Origin: Methanosarcinales archaeon | GTDB taxonomy: Archaea > Halobacteriota > Methanosarcinia > Methanosarcinales > Methanocomedenaceae | NCBI GenBank assembly: GCA_030614485.1 | Contig: JAUWTY010000094.1 | Coordinates: forward strand, 1-5,079 | Length of the DNA: 5,079 nt | Direction of reading: 5' to 3' | Part shown: positions 1 through 4,654 of the stretch, one piece after another | How positions within the stretch are numbered: position 1 is the stretch's first letter | How the letters are laid out: each line of letters opens with the position of its first letter | Notes under the pieces: generated by a model | The model's database searches: none | Told to the model about the DNA's origin: nothing | What the model saw: only the letters and a program-made list of their open reading frames with translations | Program-made: the position numbers and the translations under genes

Positions 1-344
1 AAATGACTCAAGAGCGATTGCAAAATGGAACCCAATTCTATGCTAAATTGTCTAATGGCAGAAATGCAGAGATTAAGATTATGCCTGATACGGCTTCTCA
101 GACAGCTTTACAAAGATTAAATTTGAGAAATTGTACTGAAGATTGTAGTATTGAACTCAAAGAAGTAAATATTGGAGATCAAGTAAGAGCTGTTTATGAA
201 GTCCAGGCTCAAAGAAACTCAAAAGTTTTTGGGATTTTTGGTGCAAGAATGCAGGTTCAAGCACAAGTTGATGCTGAAACAGGTGAAATAATCCAAGTTA
301 ATAAACCCTGGTGGGCGTTTTTAGCAGTTGAATCCGAAGAATAA
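1..344 (+). CDS. C-terminal part of a DPANN-like exported hypothetical protein
   Basis: The reading frame runs to a TAA at 342-344. An ATG is present at position 3, but the frame is open to the window edge and there is no room to see a ribosome binding site, so this is probably the C-terminal 113 or so residues of a longer protein. Visible features are a LSNGRNAEIKIMPDTAS stretch near residues 17-33, a Cys pair in NCTEDCS (about residues 43-49) that could form a disulfide, and a KPWWAFLA motif near the C-terminus. From memory this pattern resembles the conserved C-terminal domain of secreted proteins in Woesearchaeota-type DPANN archaea; no function is known to me. The DNA is much more AT-rich than the genes at 1150-3772 and uses AGA for Arg, unlike the core genes, which suggests a foreign origin or an assembly junction. 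It is followed directly by a T-rich terminator. Coding status is fairly sure; family assignment is tentative. Confidence 0.65.
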   Translation, partial: MTQERLQNGTQFYAKLSNGRNAEIKIMPDTASQTALQRLNLRNCTEDCSIELKEVNIGDQVRAVYEVQAQRNSKVFGIFGARMQVQAQVDAETGEIIQVNKPWWAFLAVESEE

Positions 345-345
345 T

Positions 346-377
346 TATTTACTTTTTTTACTTTTTTTATTTTTTTG
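346..377 (+). terminator. Triple T7-tract archaeal terminator
   Basis: Immediately after the stop codon of the first gene come three runs of seven T (353-359, 362-368 and 370-376) separated by one or two bases. Archaeal RNA polymerase commonly terminates at oligo-U tracts without needing a hairpin, so this is a good factor-independent terminator for the + strand gene ending at 344. Confidence 0.65.
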
Positions 378-426
378 CCAGAATAACACAACCTAGCACA
401 GGGAAAAATCAGACAAATTTATACTT

Positions 427-481
427 GTGGGCGGTGTGTCTACGGCAAACCCCCACGGATGCCCCCGAATTCATTCGGGGG
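427..481 (+). mobile_element. Possible orphan IS200/IS605-type right end (omegaRNA-like hairpins)
   Basis: Two consecutive stems are visible. The first is GTGGG (427-431) with CCCAC (452-456), enclosing a 20-nt loop. The second is a perfect 8-bp stem CCCCCGAA (462-469) with TTCGGGGG (474-481), closed by a TTCA loop. A C5-G5 hairpin with a TTCA-like loop is typical of the subterminal right-end hairpin of IS200/IS605/IS1341 elements, which also forms the 3' part of the TnpB guide RNA (established for the family). No tnpA or tnpB is visible next to it, so this would be a solitary remnant. An alternative is a plain hairpin ending the minus-strand gene whose stop lies at 503-505, 22 nt away; no U-tract follows it on that strand. 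The assignment rests on pattern resemblance only. Confidence 0.4.
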
Positions 482-502
482 TGAAAGGGGTAGAGCTTAA
501 AA

Positions 503-979
503 TCAAATTATGCCAAACAGGTCTGCGAAGAAAAATACAACCTTGACAATTGTAACACCTATCGCCTCTTTGACGCCGACTCCTTCGTATGAAATATCTC
601 CATTTTTAAGTGCTTCGTTTGTTGCTGCAACCGGGTCGGCAGAGCCTCTGATCTCCTCTACTACAGCCTCAGTCGTAATTAATCGAAGTGTTGAATCGGC
701 CGGTGCACCGCTGGTTAATTCAGTGATATATCCATCTGAATTAGTAACTGCTCCCAGCACGATATCTCCCCCTGGTTTTTCGACAATTATGTGTATGGTC
801 TGTCCTCCAAATACCGTATTAATAAGAGGAATCTCCTTGACTAATTTGTCCAAAAGAGGATTATAGATATTCTCGAAAAAATGTATTGCTTCTTCTTCAG
901 TTAATGCTGAAGCCACCGGAACACAAGAAATCGACACTAATAAGAGAATCAACAATGAAATCAAAACTTTTCTAACCAT
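503..979 (-). CDS. Secreted SCP2-like (sterol-carrier-fold) small protein
   Basis: This 158-residue protein starts at ATG 979. It has a clear Sec signal peptide: MVRK, a hydrophobic core of about residues 5-19, and a likely signal-peptidase site after PVASA (residue 25). The Cys at residue 19 lacks a proper lipobox. The mature part has a short helical N-terminus (27-50), then beta-rich segments (60-90) with G-A-V-T-N-S-D-G-Y-I, then DSTLRLITTEAVVEEI, a DPVAATNEALKNGDI segment and YEGVG (131-135). That order of a strand pair, a 'T-x-R/I-x-T' segment, 'DP-x-A-x-x-ALK-x-GDI' and 'YEGVG' resembles SCP2-like lipid-binding domains; I infer this fold and do not know the ligand. The last 18 residues are very hydrophobic (GVTIVKVVFFFADLFGII) and could associate with the membrane. 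GGAG at 990-993 lies 10 nt before the start. It appears monocistronic, with its own TATA-like promoter. Confidence 0.8.
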   Translation of the reverse strand: MVRKVLISLLILLLVSISCVPVASALTEEEAIHFFENIYNPLLDKLVKEIPLINTVFGGQTIHIIVEKPGGDIVLGAVTNSDGYITELTSGAPADSTLRLITTEAVVEEIRGSADPVAATNEALKNGDISYEGVGVKEAIGVTIVKVVFFFADLFGII

Positions 980-1000
980 ATTCTAACTACTCCAATTTAT

Positions 1001-1015
1001 TATAATATATAATTA
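1001..1015 (-). promoter_or_regulatory. TATA-box region for the secreted SCP2-like gene
   Basis: Read on the minus strand this is an A/T-only stretch containing TTATATATTATA, centred about 29 nt upstream of the ATG at 979. Archaeal TATA boxes sit about 25-27 nt before the transcription start, which would give a very short leader; a start from the distal end of the stretch is also possible. The AT-rich surroundings limit confidence. Confidence 0.4.
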
Positions 1016-1034
1016 TGTTCGTGCTTAATAATGT

Positions 1035-1145
1035 TTACGGCATCACCCGAAATTTTTTTATTATGCCACACCGCTGAAATAACCAACCCCAAGTACCATT
1101 ATCGATGTTCCAGGTGTATTTTACCTCTCCTCCATACCAGTTCAT
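1035..1145 (-). CDS. Doubtful 36-residue Trp-rich mini-ORF
   Basis: A minus-strand ATG at 1145-1143, 5 nt beyond the nitroreductase stop, opens a 36-codon frame ending with TAA at 1037-1035. The peptide has four Trp (residues 3, 12, 19 and 21) and runs MNWYGGEVKYTWN, then IDNGTWGWLFQRCG, ending KKFRVMP. No good Shine-Dalgarno precedes the ATG; the strongest purine run (GGAGGAGAG) lies inside the frame. The open frame continues upstream into the nitroreductase tail until a TAA. It may be a tiny gene translationally coupled to the nitroreductase, a fragment of a decayed protein, or chance. I recognise no family. Confidence 0.2.
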   Translation of the reverse strand: MNWYGGEVKYTWNIDNGTWGWLFQRCGIIKKFRVMP

Positions 1146-1149
1146 CTTT

Positions 1150-1698
1150 TCAATATACCATTATCCTGCCTTCAGATAATCCTGTGAATTTCTCGAAGTT
1201 CATAAGGTCTTCCACTGGCAGTCGGTCAGTTTCCTCATGCATGGGAGGCTCATCCATTGGATAACCTATGGGTATGATGGTCAGCACATCAAATTCTTCT
1301 GGTATGTTCAGTATCTGCTTGACCTTGTCCTTTTCAATAGTGGCCCATGCCGTACCCACACCCAGCTCCCAGGCAGCAAGCATGATATTCTGGACAGCCA
1401 TGGCCCCGGCATGTTCGGGTTCACCCACCTGCTGGTGGAATGGGTACTTCGCAGTGATGGGGAGTATTACCACAGCAATAGCCATGGGCGCATCGCACTT
1501 AGATGTGGGTGAACATTGAGCCAGTTTTTCCAGCGTGTCTTTGTTCCTGATTATTATAAATTCCCAAGGCTGGGTATTGAATGGGCTGGGCGCCCACCGT
1601 GCTGCATCTATAATCTTGTAAAGCACATCATCGGGTATAGGGTCAGACCTGAAATTATGGATCACCCTTCGCTGTTTAATTGCATCTGTAACATTCAA
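1150..1698 (-). CDS. FMN-dependent nitroreductase family protein
   Basis: This 182-residue protein belongs to the small nitroreductase/flavin reductase family, which binds FMN as a dimer and transfers electrons from NAD(P)H or another donor to nitro compounds, quinones or flavins; the true substrate cannot be told from sequence. Evidence: N-terminal AIKQRRVIHNF with the phosphate-contacting Arg pair (10-11), ARWAPSPFNTQPWEF (33-47), the family's FMN-site segment, then ELGVGTAW (111-118), and IPIGYPMDEPP (142-152), followed by RLPVEDLMNFEKF (159-171), which matches the usual C-terminal end. About 11 further residues form a short extension. The start is a TTG at 1698-1696, chosen because it gives the standard family N-terminus and has GGGGG 9 nt upstream; no ATG lies in frame nearby. 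It is cytoplasmic, and divergent from the transporter at 1882. Confidence 0.92.
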   Translation of the reverse strand: MNVTDAIKQRRVIHNFRSDPIPDDVLYKIIDAARWAPSPFNTQPWEFIIIRNKDTLEKLAQCSPTSKCDAPMAIAVVILPITAKYPFHQQVGEPEHAGAMAVQNIMLAAWELGVGTAWATIEKDKVKQILNIPEEFDVLTIIPIGYPMDEPPMHEETDRLPVEDLMNFEKFTGLSEGRIMVY

Positions 1699-1707
1699 AG
1701 ATAACTT

Positions 1708-1712
1708 CCCCC
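1708..1712 (-). promoter_or_regulatory. GGGGG ribosome binding site fixing the TTG start
   Basis: The minus strand reads GGGGG, then a 9-nt spacer, then TTG. GGGGG can pair with the CCUCC of the 16S rRNA tail through one G-U wobble. The protease start at 3772 has the same arrangement (GGGGG at 3782-3786, 9-nt spacer, ATG), which supports the TTG call. Confidence 0.5.
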
Positions 1713-1760
1713 TTATTGTTGTATTTATGAATCAACACTACTTTACCCTATATGTTGTAC

Positions 1761-1770
1761 GTTTATACAT
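1761..1770 (-). promoter_or_regulatory. Candidate TATA box for the nitroreductase
   Basis: The minus strand reads ATGTATAAAC, a good archaeal TATA match. A start about 25 nt downstream, near 1740, would leave a leader of roughly 40 nt carrying the GGGGG site. A second AT-rich candidate (CATAAATA, about 1722-1730) is too close to the start codon to keep that site in the mRNA. Confidence 0.35.
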
Positions 1771-1819
1771 GGAATGGTGATAAATAAATTTCAGAATGTT
1801 CCTTACAAACTCTTTGAAT

Positions 1820-1832
1820 ATATGCTGCATAT
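1820..1832. promoter_or_regulatory. Perfect 13-nt palindrome, candidate operator
   Basis: ATATGC-T-GCATAT is a perfect inverted repeat with a single central base, in the gap between the divergent nitroreductase and transporter genes. It lies about 20 nt upstream of the presumed transporter TATA box, where archaeal activators or repressors often bind. The size fits a dimeric helix-turn-helix regulator, but no regulator gene is adjacent. Confidence 0.35.
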
Positions 1833-1850
1833 TCCATAAACCCCATCTTA

Positions 1851-1860
1851 CTAAATATCA
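1851..1860 (+). promoter_or_regulatory. Candidate TATA box of the EamA transporter; leaderless mRNA likely
   Basis: CTAAATATCA is centred about 27 nt before the ATG at 1882. No Shine-Dalgarno-like purine run precedes that ATG. Together these suggest transcription starting at or next to the start codon (leaderless mRNA), which is known in archaea. Inference from spacing only. Confidence 0.3.
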
Positions 1861-1881
1861 TTACCATCCAATACATTACCG

Positions 1882-2769
1882 ATGCTCCCCCCACATCTAA
1901 AAGGCTACCTCCAGATAGCTACCGCAGCCACACTGTTCGGCCTTATTGGCATCTTCGTAAAACTCACAACACAGATGCCCCTGGGTTCCATTATTTTCTA
2001 CCGGCTGCTGTTCGGCCTGGCTACCATTGCGCTCTTTTTCGGATGCTGTGGCCGACTTAGTGAACTGCATCTTGGGGATAAAAAGCTCTATATCCTGCTG
2101 TTGGGATTATTCCAGGCCGGGACTATGCTCTCCTATTTCATTTCGGTCAAATACACATCGGTTTCAATAGCTGTCCTGCTATTGTACACGGCGCCGGTAT
2201 ATGTTACACTGCTTTCGCCCATCATTTTAAAAGAATATATCACCCGTAGCAGCCTACTTGCTCTTGGTATCTCTATCGCGGGAGTTATTATGGTCATACA
2301 GCCCGGTGCCCTTTTCAAAGATGTGGATAACATGTATGTCATGGGGCTGGCTGCCGGGCTGGTTTCAGGCCTGTGCTATGCCTCAATGATCATGACTTCA
2401 AGATATCTCAGGGACCATTATTCGGGTACGGCGCAGGCGGCCTGGGCCCTGTTCATAACAATGGCAATTTTCTCGCCTTATGCTACCGCCATACCGGGCA
2501 GGGTGGTGCTGGATAACCTGCATGTCCTGATCCTGTTCGGACTGCTGCCTACCGCCGCCGCTCTTATATTATATCTCAACGGGTTGATGCGTGTCAGGGC
2601 CCAGAGCGCCAGTATCATCGCACTGCTGGAGCCGGTCAGTGCTGTGGTCTTTGCCTTTATCATACTCAGCGAACCCATTTCATATGCCATAATTATGGGC
2701 GGCGGGTTTATATTACTGGGTGGGGTGCTGGTGAGCCGGGCGCAGGTGGGCAAATACATTCAGAAATGA
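1882..2769 (+). CDS. EamA/DMT-superfamily membrane transporter
   Basis: This 295-residue integral membrane protein has the EamA (DUF6, RhaT/YdcZ-like) pattern: two repeats of about five helices, each about 140 residues. Approximate membrane segments are 8-28, 35-55, 69-88, 93-112, 123-140, 153-173, 183-203, 213-233, 240-263 and 267-286. Repeat one contains YTSVSIAVLLLYTAPVYV (91-108) and LKEYITR at the start of helix 5. Repeat two contains the matching RAQSASIIALLEPVSAVV (239-256) and LSEPIS (262-267); these paired 'A-x-x-LLEP/YTAP' segments are diagnostic. Family members export amino acids, metabolites or drugs, or import sugars and nucleotide sugars; the substrate cannot be predicted here. 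The full family length is present. It converges on the protease gene with only 10 nt between the stop codons. The ATG at 1882 keeps a standard short cytoplasmic N-terminus. Confidence 0.92.
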   Translation: MLPPHLKGYLQIATAATLFGLIGIFVKLTTQMPLGSIIFYRLLFGLATIALFFGCCGRLSELHLGDKKLYILLLGLFQAGTMLSYFISVKYTSVSIAVLLLYTAPVYVTLLSPIILKEYITRSSLLALGISIAGVIMVIQPGALFKDVDNMYVMGLAAGLVSGLCYASMIMTSRYLRDHYSGTAQAAWALFITMAIFSPYATAIPGRVVLDNLHVLILFGLLPTAAALILYLNGLMRVRAQSASIIALLEPVSAVVFAFIILSEPISYAIIMGGGFILLGGVLVSRAQVGKYIQK

Positions 2770-2771
2770 CC

Positions 2772-2786
2772 GCCCTGTTTCAGGGC
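2772..2786. terminator. Hairpin between convergent genes, spanning the protease stop codon
   Basis: GCCCTG (2772-2777), loop TTT, CAGGGC (2781-2786) forms a perfect 6-bp GC-rich stem. It begins 3 nt after the transporter stop and contains the protease stop codon (2780-2782) in its loop and far arm. It can fold in transcripts from both strands. Neither strand has a T-run after it, so it may protect 3' ends or slow polymerase rather than act as a classical terminator. Confidence 0.4.
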
Positions 2787-3772
2787 AGTCCTGCTTCATG
2801 TTGGCCCGGTTCTACGAGCGGGACGGGCGGAAGCTGGGGCGTTGGTGCCTTCTCAAGTACGGTTTCAAGTCGCACCTTTTCTTGGCCACGGAATACTTCT
2901 ACTTCCACTTTATCTCCTACCTCGTGTTTATTGATGACCTTGATCATGTCCTGCATGTTATTTATCTGGATATCATCCATCCTGGTTATGATATCTGCCA
3001 TCTCTATGCCGGATTTATTTGCTTCGCTGTCTGGCACTACCCTGGTCACCACCACGCCTTTGTCAATCGGCAGACTGTAGTATGCCATAAGTTTTGGGTT
3101 CACGTCAACTGCATTGATACTAAGCCAGGGTCTCACGATCTCCCCGTGCTCCCTCAACTGTTCGGCAACCCACAGGGCAGGGCCGATGGGTATGGCAAAC
3201 CCGATTCCCTGTGCAAAGGGTATGATTGCGCTGTTAATGCCTACCACCACGCCCTGGCTGTTGATGAGAGGGCCGCCGCTGTTGCCGGGATTAATGGCAG
3301 CATCGGTCTGTATGAGCCCTTCCATGAATGACATCTCTGTCTGGATTGAACGGTCGAGTGCACTGATAACCCCGGCTGTGACCGTGGGGCCGCCTACCAG
3401 ACCAAGGGGGCTGCCAATAGCTATGGCCATCTGTCCTATCTTGAGATTGTTATACTTAGCCATCTCGGGCACAGGCAGGCCGGCGGCATCAATATTGATG
3501 ACTGCCAGGTCCATCATGATATCAATACCTTTGAGTACACCGGGTAAGGTCCTGCCGTCATCCAGTGTCACATTTATTTCAGATGAGCCAAGTACCACAT
3601 GAGCATTGGTCAGGATACACCCGGCCTCGTCTATTATAAAACCTGAACCCACACCGGGTACAGGATGTACGTGCAGGTGTGCGTCCTTTATCAGTTTTAC
3701 TTCACTGATGTTGACCACACCGGGTATTACCTTTTCAACTGCTGAAGTTACTGTATCGTCAAAACTTATCAT
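2780..3772 (-). CDS. HtrA/DegP-like trypsin-type serine protease with PDZ domain
   Basis: This 330-residue protein has the HtrA (MEROPS S1C) architecture of a chymotrypsin-fold protease followed by one PDZ domain. The catalytic triad is complete: His58 in LTNAHVV, Asp88 in IMMDLAVI and Ser165 in NPGNSGGPL. Other family landmarks are GVGSGFIID (40-48), AIAIGSPLGL (116-125), LIQTDAAINPGNSGGPL (153-169) and GIGFAIPI (189-196). The PDZ domain covers about 213-308, with KGVVVTRVVPDSEANKSGI (238-256) and MADIITRMDDIQI. The last 22 residues form a Pro-rich tail. HtrA proteins degrade or refold damaged proteins. Most are exported or membrane-anchored, but here the N-terminus (MISFDDTVTSAVEKV) lacks a signal peptide or membrane segment, so the protein is predicted to be cytoplasmic. 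GGGGG at 3782-3786 lies 9 nt before the ATG. It is apparently monocistronic and convergent with the transporter. Confidence 0.95.
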   Translation of the reverse strand: MISFDDTVTSAVEKVIPGVVNISEVKLIKDAHLHVHPVPGVGSGFIIDEAGCILTNAHVVLGSSEINVTLDDGRTLPGVLKGIDIMMDLAVINIDAAGLPVPEMAKYNNLKIGQMAIAIGSPLGLVGGPTVTAGVISALDRSIQTEMSFMEGLIQTDAAINPGNSGGPLINSQGVVVGINSAIIPFAQGIGFAIPIGPALWVAEQLREHGEIVRPWLSINAVDVNPKLMAYYSLPIDKGVVVTRVVPDSEANKSGIEMADIITRMDDIQINNMQDMIKVINKHEVGDKVEVEVFRGQEKVRLETVLEKAPTPQLPPVPLVEPGQHEAGLP

Positions 3773-3822
3773 ATTAAAATGCCCCCGAAAGTGTTGGTAC
3801 TCTTAGAATAAGCGGCGAGTTG

Positions 3823-3834
3823 TTATTAATATTA
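3823..3834 (-). promoter_or_regulatory. Candidate TATA box of the HtrA-like protease
   Basis: The minus strand reads TAATATTAATAA, in a locally GC-rich setting, which makes it stand out. A start about 27 nt downstream (near 3802) would give a leader of about 30 nt containing the GGGGG ribosome binding site. Confidence 0.35.
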
Positions 3835-3862
3835 CCCGGACCTCTACAGGATGATGGCGTGA

Positions 3863-4189
3863 ATTTTGGTTTATTATTATTACAGCCAGAGGGACAGCAA
3901 GAAGGAGGGTTCGAAGTATTTGCGGGTGCAAAGCGGGAAGGTGTTGTACCAGTTTTCGGTACGGGTGAAGCTGCCGAAGGAGGCTTCGGGGGGGATGTAT
4001 GGGTTTTGATTCCATGTGTCTGTGTATTTGGAATGGTGGATTCGAAACATTTCTATTAAAGAAGATGTTAACAATGTGCTTATGTTGATTAAACATGACA
4101 ATGAAAAATCTGTAAAATCCCGGCGTAATGTAGATAAATTGAAAGAACTGCGGGGTTTTGTAGAGTTCAAAAAAAAGAGCATCTATTAG
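3863..4189 (+). pseudogene. Broken coding segment(s) of unknown origin
   Basis: One + strand frame runs from just after a TGA at 3860-3862, is broken by TGA at 4007-4009, then continues to TAG at 4187-4189. The first part (about 3893-4000) has G at almost every third base, as real coding DNA would, and reads KKEGSKYLRVQSGKVLYQ, then VRVKLPKEASGGMYGF. The second part is AT-rich and reads IRNISIKEDVNNVLMLIKHD, then a Lys/Glu-rich helical stretch. At the A8 run (4169-4176) a one-base slip would continue as KKKEHLLEELFEKKKEIKRD to a TGA at 4255-4257, so a frameshift is plausible there. The same periodicity can also be read on the minus strand (56 codons, 4050 to 3880, rich in aromatic residues), so strand is not certain for the first part. 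I recognise no family. The two halves differ in composition and may have different origins. Confidence 0.3.
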
Positions 4190-4354
4190 AGGAATTGTTT
4201 GAAAAAAAGAAAGAGATTAAGAGGGATGAGGGTATCTTCAAAAGAAGAACTGGGTGATCGCATAAGTCAGTATTTTGATGACATAAATAAATCCCCGGTT
4301 ATATTTAAATGGAAATATAAAATGGATGAAATGCCTGGCGGAATCGAGGTATGA
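4190..4354 (+). pseudogene. C-terminal remnant of an IS630-like transposase
   Basis: The frame from 4190 to the TGA at 4352-4354 encodes about 54 residues, with LRGMRVSSKEELGDRISQYF followed by DDINKSPVIFKWKYKMDE. This matches, from memory, the tail of IS630/ISL3-like DDE transposases, where a 'S-x-E-x-L-x-x-x-I-x-x-x-I-x-x-x-N' helix is followed by 'P-x-x-(F/W)-x-W-(K/T)-Y'. The catalytic Asp/Asp/Glu part is absent and there is no credible start codon, so only the last sixth or so of a transposase remains. It sits in the same frame as the broken segment upstream, across a TAG, but nothing upstream looks like the rest of a transposase. It marks past insertion and deletion in this gap. The family assignment is moderately sure. 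Confidence 0.5.
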
Positions 4355-4532
4355 TTTGTGTAATCTTATTTTGGAATCGATGTACTAGTACTTGATTGTG
4401 CATGATGTTGCCGATATATATTTGGATTATCTCTGGAAATAACATTTTCATGGTCATCGTAGATCATGAATACTTATAGGCAATAATTGGATTTTGATAT
4501 TGTGTCCAATAAATATAATATGATTCATGAGA

Positions 4533-4564
4533 ATAGATAATTAATATATATCTATAAAATAGAT
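4533..4564. repeat. Three ATAGAT half-sites around a TATA box
   Basis: ATAGATA (4533-4539) and TATCTAT (4549-4555) form a 7-bp inverted repeat with a 9-nt spacer. A third copy, ATAGAT (4559-4564), follows directly, forming TCTAT-AAA-ATAGA (4551-4563) around the TATA box. This could be a repressor site covering the promoter; the AT-rich background raises the chance of coincidence. Confidence 0.3.
4552..4560 (+). promoter_or_regulatory. Candidate TATA box of the multiheme cytochrome gene
   Basis: CTATAAAAT is the best TATA-box match upstream of the cytochrome. Initiation about 25 nt downstream would fall near 4580 and leave a leader of about 75 nt. Alternatives are TTTAATATTTAAAT (4586-4599) and GATATAATAA (4626-4635); the last would give an almost leaderless transcript and lose the ribosome binding site. 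Confidence 0.35.
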
Positions 4565-4580
4565 TTATTGATGCAATAAA
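4564..4580. repeat. Perfect 7-bp inverted repeat at the predicted transcription start
   Basis: TTTATTG (4564-4570), ATG, CAATAAA (4574-4580) is a perfect inverted repeat lying between the TATA box at 4552 and its expected start site. It could be a repressor operator or a weak 5' hairpin; with an A/T-rich stem the operator reading is more likely. Confidence 0.3.
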
Positions 4581-4654
4581 GCAACTTTAATATTTAAATT
4601 GATGTAGGGTAAAAGAATATTATCGGATATAATAATTGAAATGGTGCAGTCCAA

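Larger units (their letters stand above)
4355..4654. other. AT-rich non-coding region upstream of the cytochrome
   Basis: These 300 bases hold no credible gene. The first half has a 10-nt palindrome GTACTAGTAC (4382-4391) and a second copy of GGAATCGA (4340-4347 and 4374-4381), possibly debris from the transposase insertion. The second half (from about 4490) is strongly AT-rich and contains the promoter-like and repeat elements listed separately. A long leader or regulatory region for the cytochrome is the simplest reading. Confidence 0.5.

Noticed and set aside
510..866. 118-codon + strand frame opposite the secreted protein gene
   Set aside because: Antisense shadow; Ser/Thr/Pro-rich with no domain, while the minus strand has a signal peptide, a ribosome binding site and a fold-like pattern.
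1067..1075. T-run on the + strand as a terminator
   Set aside because: There is no + strand gene upstream that it could serve; it falls inside a minus-strand gap.
2798..3331. 177-codon + strand frame inside the protease gene
   Set aside because: The minus strand encodes a complete HtrA triad and PDZ domain; this frame is its antisense shadow, rich in His/Tyr/Cys.
3779..3789. ATGCCCCCGAA identical to 459-469, as a possible second IS200/IS605 end
   Set aside because: No complementary arm follows to form the hairpin here, and the C5 is explained as the protease ribosome binding site on the other strand.
3974..3989. CCGAAG-GAGG-CTTCGG hairpin as an RNA element
   Set aside because: It lies inside DNA with strong coding periodicity, and the stem is short; no other structure or conserved element supports it.
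4007..4009. TGA as a selenocysteine codon
   Set aside because: No selenocysteine insertion element or selenoprotein family is recognisable, and the surrounding DNA looks decayed.
3820..4059. 79-codon + strand frame rich in Gly, Glu and Val
   Set aside because: Its bias (G at first codon position) is the mirror of the third-position bias of the other readings, typical of an artefact; it has no start signal and no family pattern.
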